NCBI GenBank assembly: GCA_021829055.1
Contig: JAJZCS010000128.1
Coordinates: forward strand, 1 to 6,222
Source of the DNA: Pseudomonadota bacterium
GTDB taxonomy: Bacteria > Pseudomonadota > Alphaproteobacteria > Acetobacterales > Acetobacteraceae
Direction of reading: 5' to 3'
Length of the DNA stretch: 6,222 bases
Each line of letters begins with the position of its first letter. Within the stretch, counting starts at the first letter, position 1. The notes under the pieces were generated by a model. That model made no database searches. It worked only from the letters and a program-made list of their open reading frames with translations, and had not been told where the DNA came from. This document shows positions 5,773 through 6,222 of this stretch, piece by piece. The translations under genes were made by a program, and so were the position numbers.

Positions 5773-6222
5773 CCTGGGGCGGCAGTGACCCGCCGGCGGT
5801 CGTTTATCACTATGCCCCCGGGCGAGGTGCGGAGCATATGCACGCCCTGCTTGGCGGCTATTGCGGTATCGTGCAGTGCGATGGCTATGCTGCCTACAAG
5901 CAACTTGCGGCAGGCAATCGGGTTACGGTCGCCTTTTGCTGGAGCCATCTGCGGCGACAGTTCTTCAAGCTGGCCAAGGAGGGCAAGGCTCCCATTGCCA
6001 CGGAGGCGCTGGCACGCATTGCTGAGCTTTACGCCATCGAGAAAGACATCCGTGGCACCACCGCGGCAAACCGGCGCGACATCCGCCAGGCACGGAGTGC
6101 TCCGCGCGTTGAGGCCTTCCGCCTCTTTCTGGAGCAGCAGCTTGGCCGTGTCTCGCAGAAGAGTAAAATAGCCAGCGTCATGCGCTATGGGCTACGTCAC
6201 TGGGAAGGACTTGTCCGCTTCC
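5773..6222 (+). pseudogene. tnpC: IS66-family transposase TnpC, 5'-truncated, runs off the window
   Basis: The frame beginning WGGSDPPAVVYHYAPGRGAEH (codons from 5775) is open to the window end, about 149 codons with no start codon of its own. It matches the central to C-terminal part of the IS66 transposase: VQCDGYAAY, with the second catalytic Asp at 5880-5882; the conserved FCWSHLRRQF block at 5937-5963 (usually CWAHARR in the family); and YGLRHWEGLVRF near the edge, which normally stands just before the catalytic Glu region. The family protein is about 500-550 residues and begins with a leucine-zipper and zinc-binding region, all missing here. The accessory genes tnpA and tnpB are also absent on this side. 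The two bases CC at 5773-5774 fit the end of the expected Pro codon before Trp, whose first base is lost at the IS1634 junction. Whether the C-terminus is intact cannot be seen. Confidence 0.88.
5773..6222 (+). mobile_element. IS66-family element, internal part only
   Basis: This is the stretch of IS66-type DNA right of the IS1634 element. Its left portion (left end, tnpA, tnpB and the 5' half of tnpC) is not on the other side of the IS1634 element, where IS256 sequence lies instead. It has therefore been lost or moved. The right end, if present, is outside the window. Confidence 0.75.

Noticed and set aside
5731..6171. A 146-codon plus-strand frame at the right end
   Set aside because: It runs from the IS1634 end into IS66 DNA in the wrong frame. 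The frame from 5775 gives the clear TnpC sequence.
3438..6222. A composite transposon or defence/novel system carried by the IS cluster
   Set aside because: No cargo gene lies between the IS elements. Every coding stretch right of 3055 is accounted for by transposition genes.

Overview
The window looks like a stretch of an alphaproteobacterial genome, most likely an acetic acid bacterium (Acetobacteraceae). That assignment rests on the style of the outer-membrane polysaccharide protein at the left and on the mix of insertion sequences (IS). It is a judgement from sequence style, not a proven identification. One chromosomal gene fills the left 40 percent. The rest is a pile-up of four IS families in which only one element is intact.

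Layout. Positions 24-2537 (+) encode an 837-residue YjbH-family protein: a secreted outer-membrane beta-structured protein associated with exopolysaccharide or capsule production. Positions 2538 to about 2985 contain no gene I can support. From about 3055 (possibly from about 2988) to 3437 lies a broken istB, the helper ATPase gene of an IS21-family element, with two frameshifts. At 3438 it gives way to the left end of an IS256-family element. The transposase reading frame of that element (3538-3865) has an in-frame amber stop at codon 70 and is cut off at 3865. Positions 3866-5772 are a complete 1907-bp IS1634-family element with perfect 13-bp terminal inverted repeats and an intact 546-residue DDE transposase. 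From 5773 to the window end the reading frame is the C-terminal half of an IS66-family TnpC transposase, without its 5' part.

How it fits together. The layers suggest an order of events. An IS21 element was hit by an IS256 element, and the IS256 element was later joined to an IS1634 element. The IS1634 element has IS256 sequence on its left and IS66 sequence on its right, with no target-site duplication. Its present position is therefore best explained by a deletion or by recombination between two copies, not by one simple insertion. The YjbH gene is complete, but the DNA downstream of it has been remodelled, so any downstream polysaccharide operon partners may have been displaced.

I found no convincing undescribed system. 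The points most worth a second look are the junction structure of the IS pile-up, the internal duplication in the soluble middle part of the YjbH protein, and the unassigned stretch after it.
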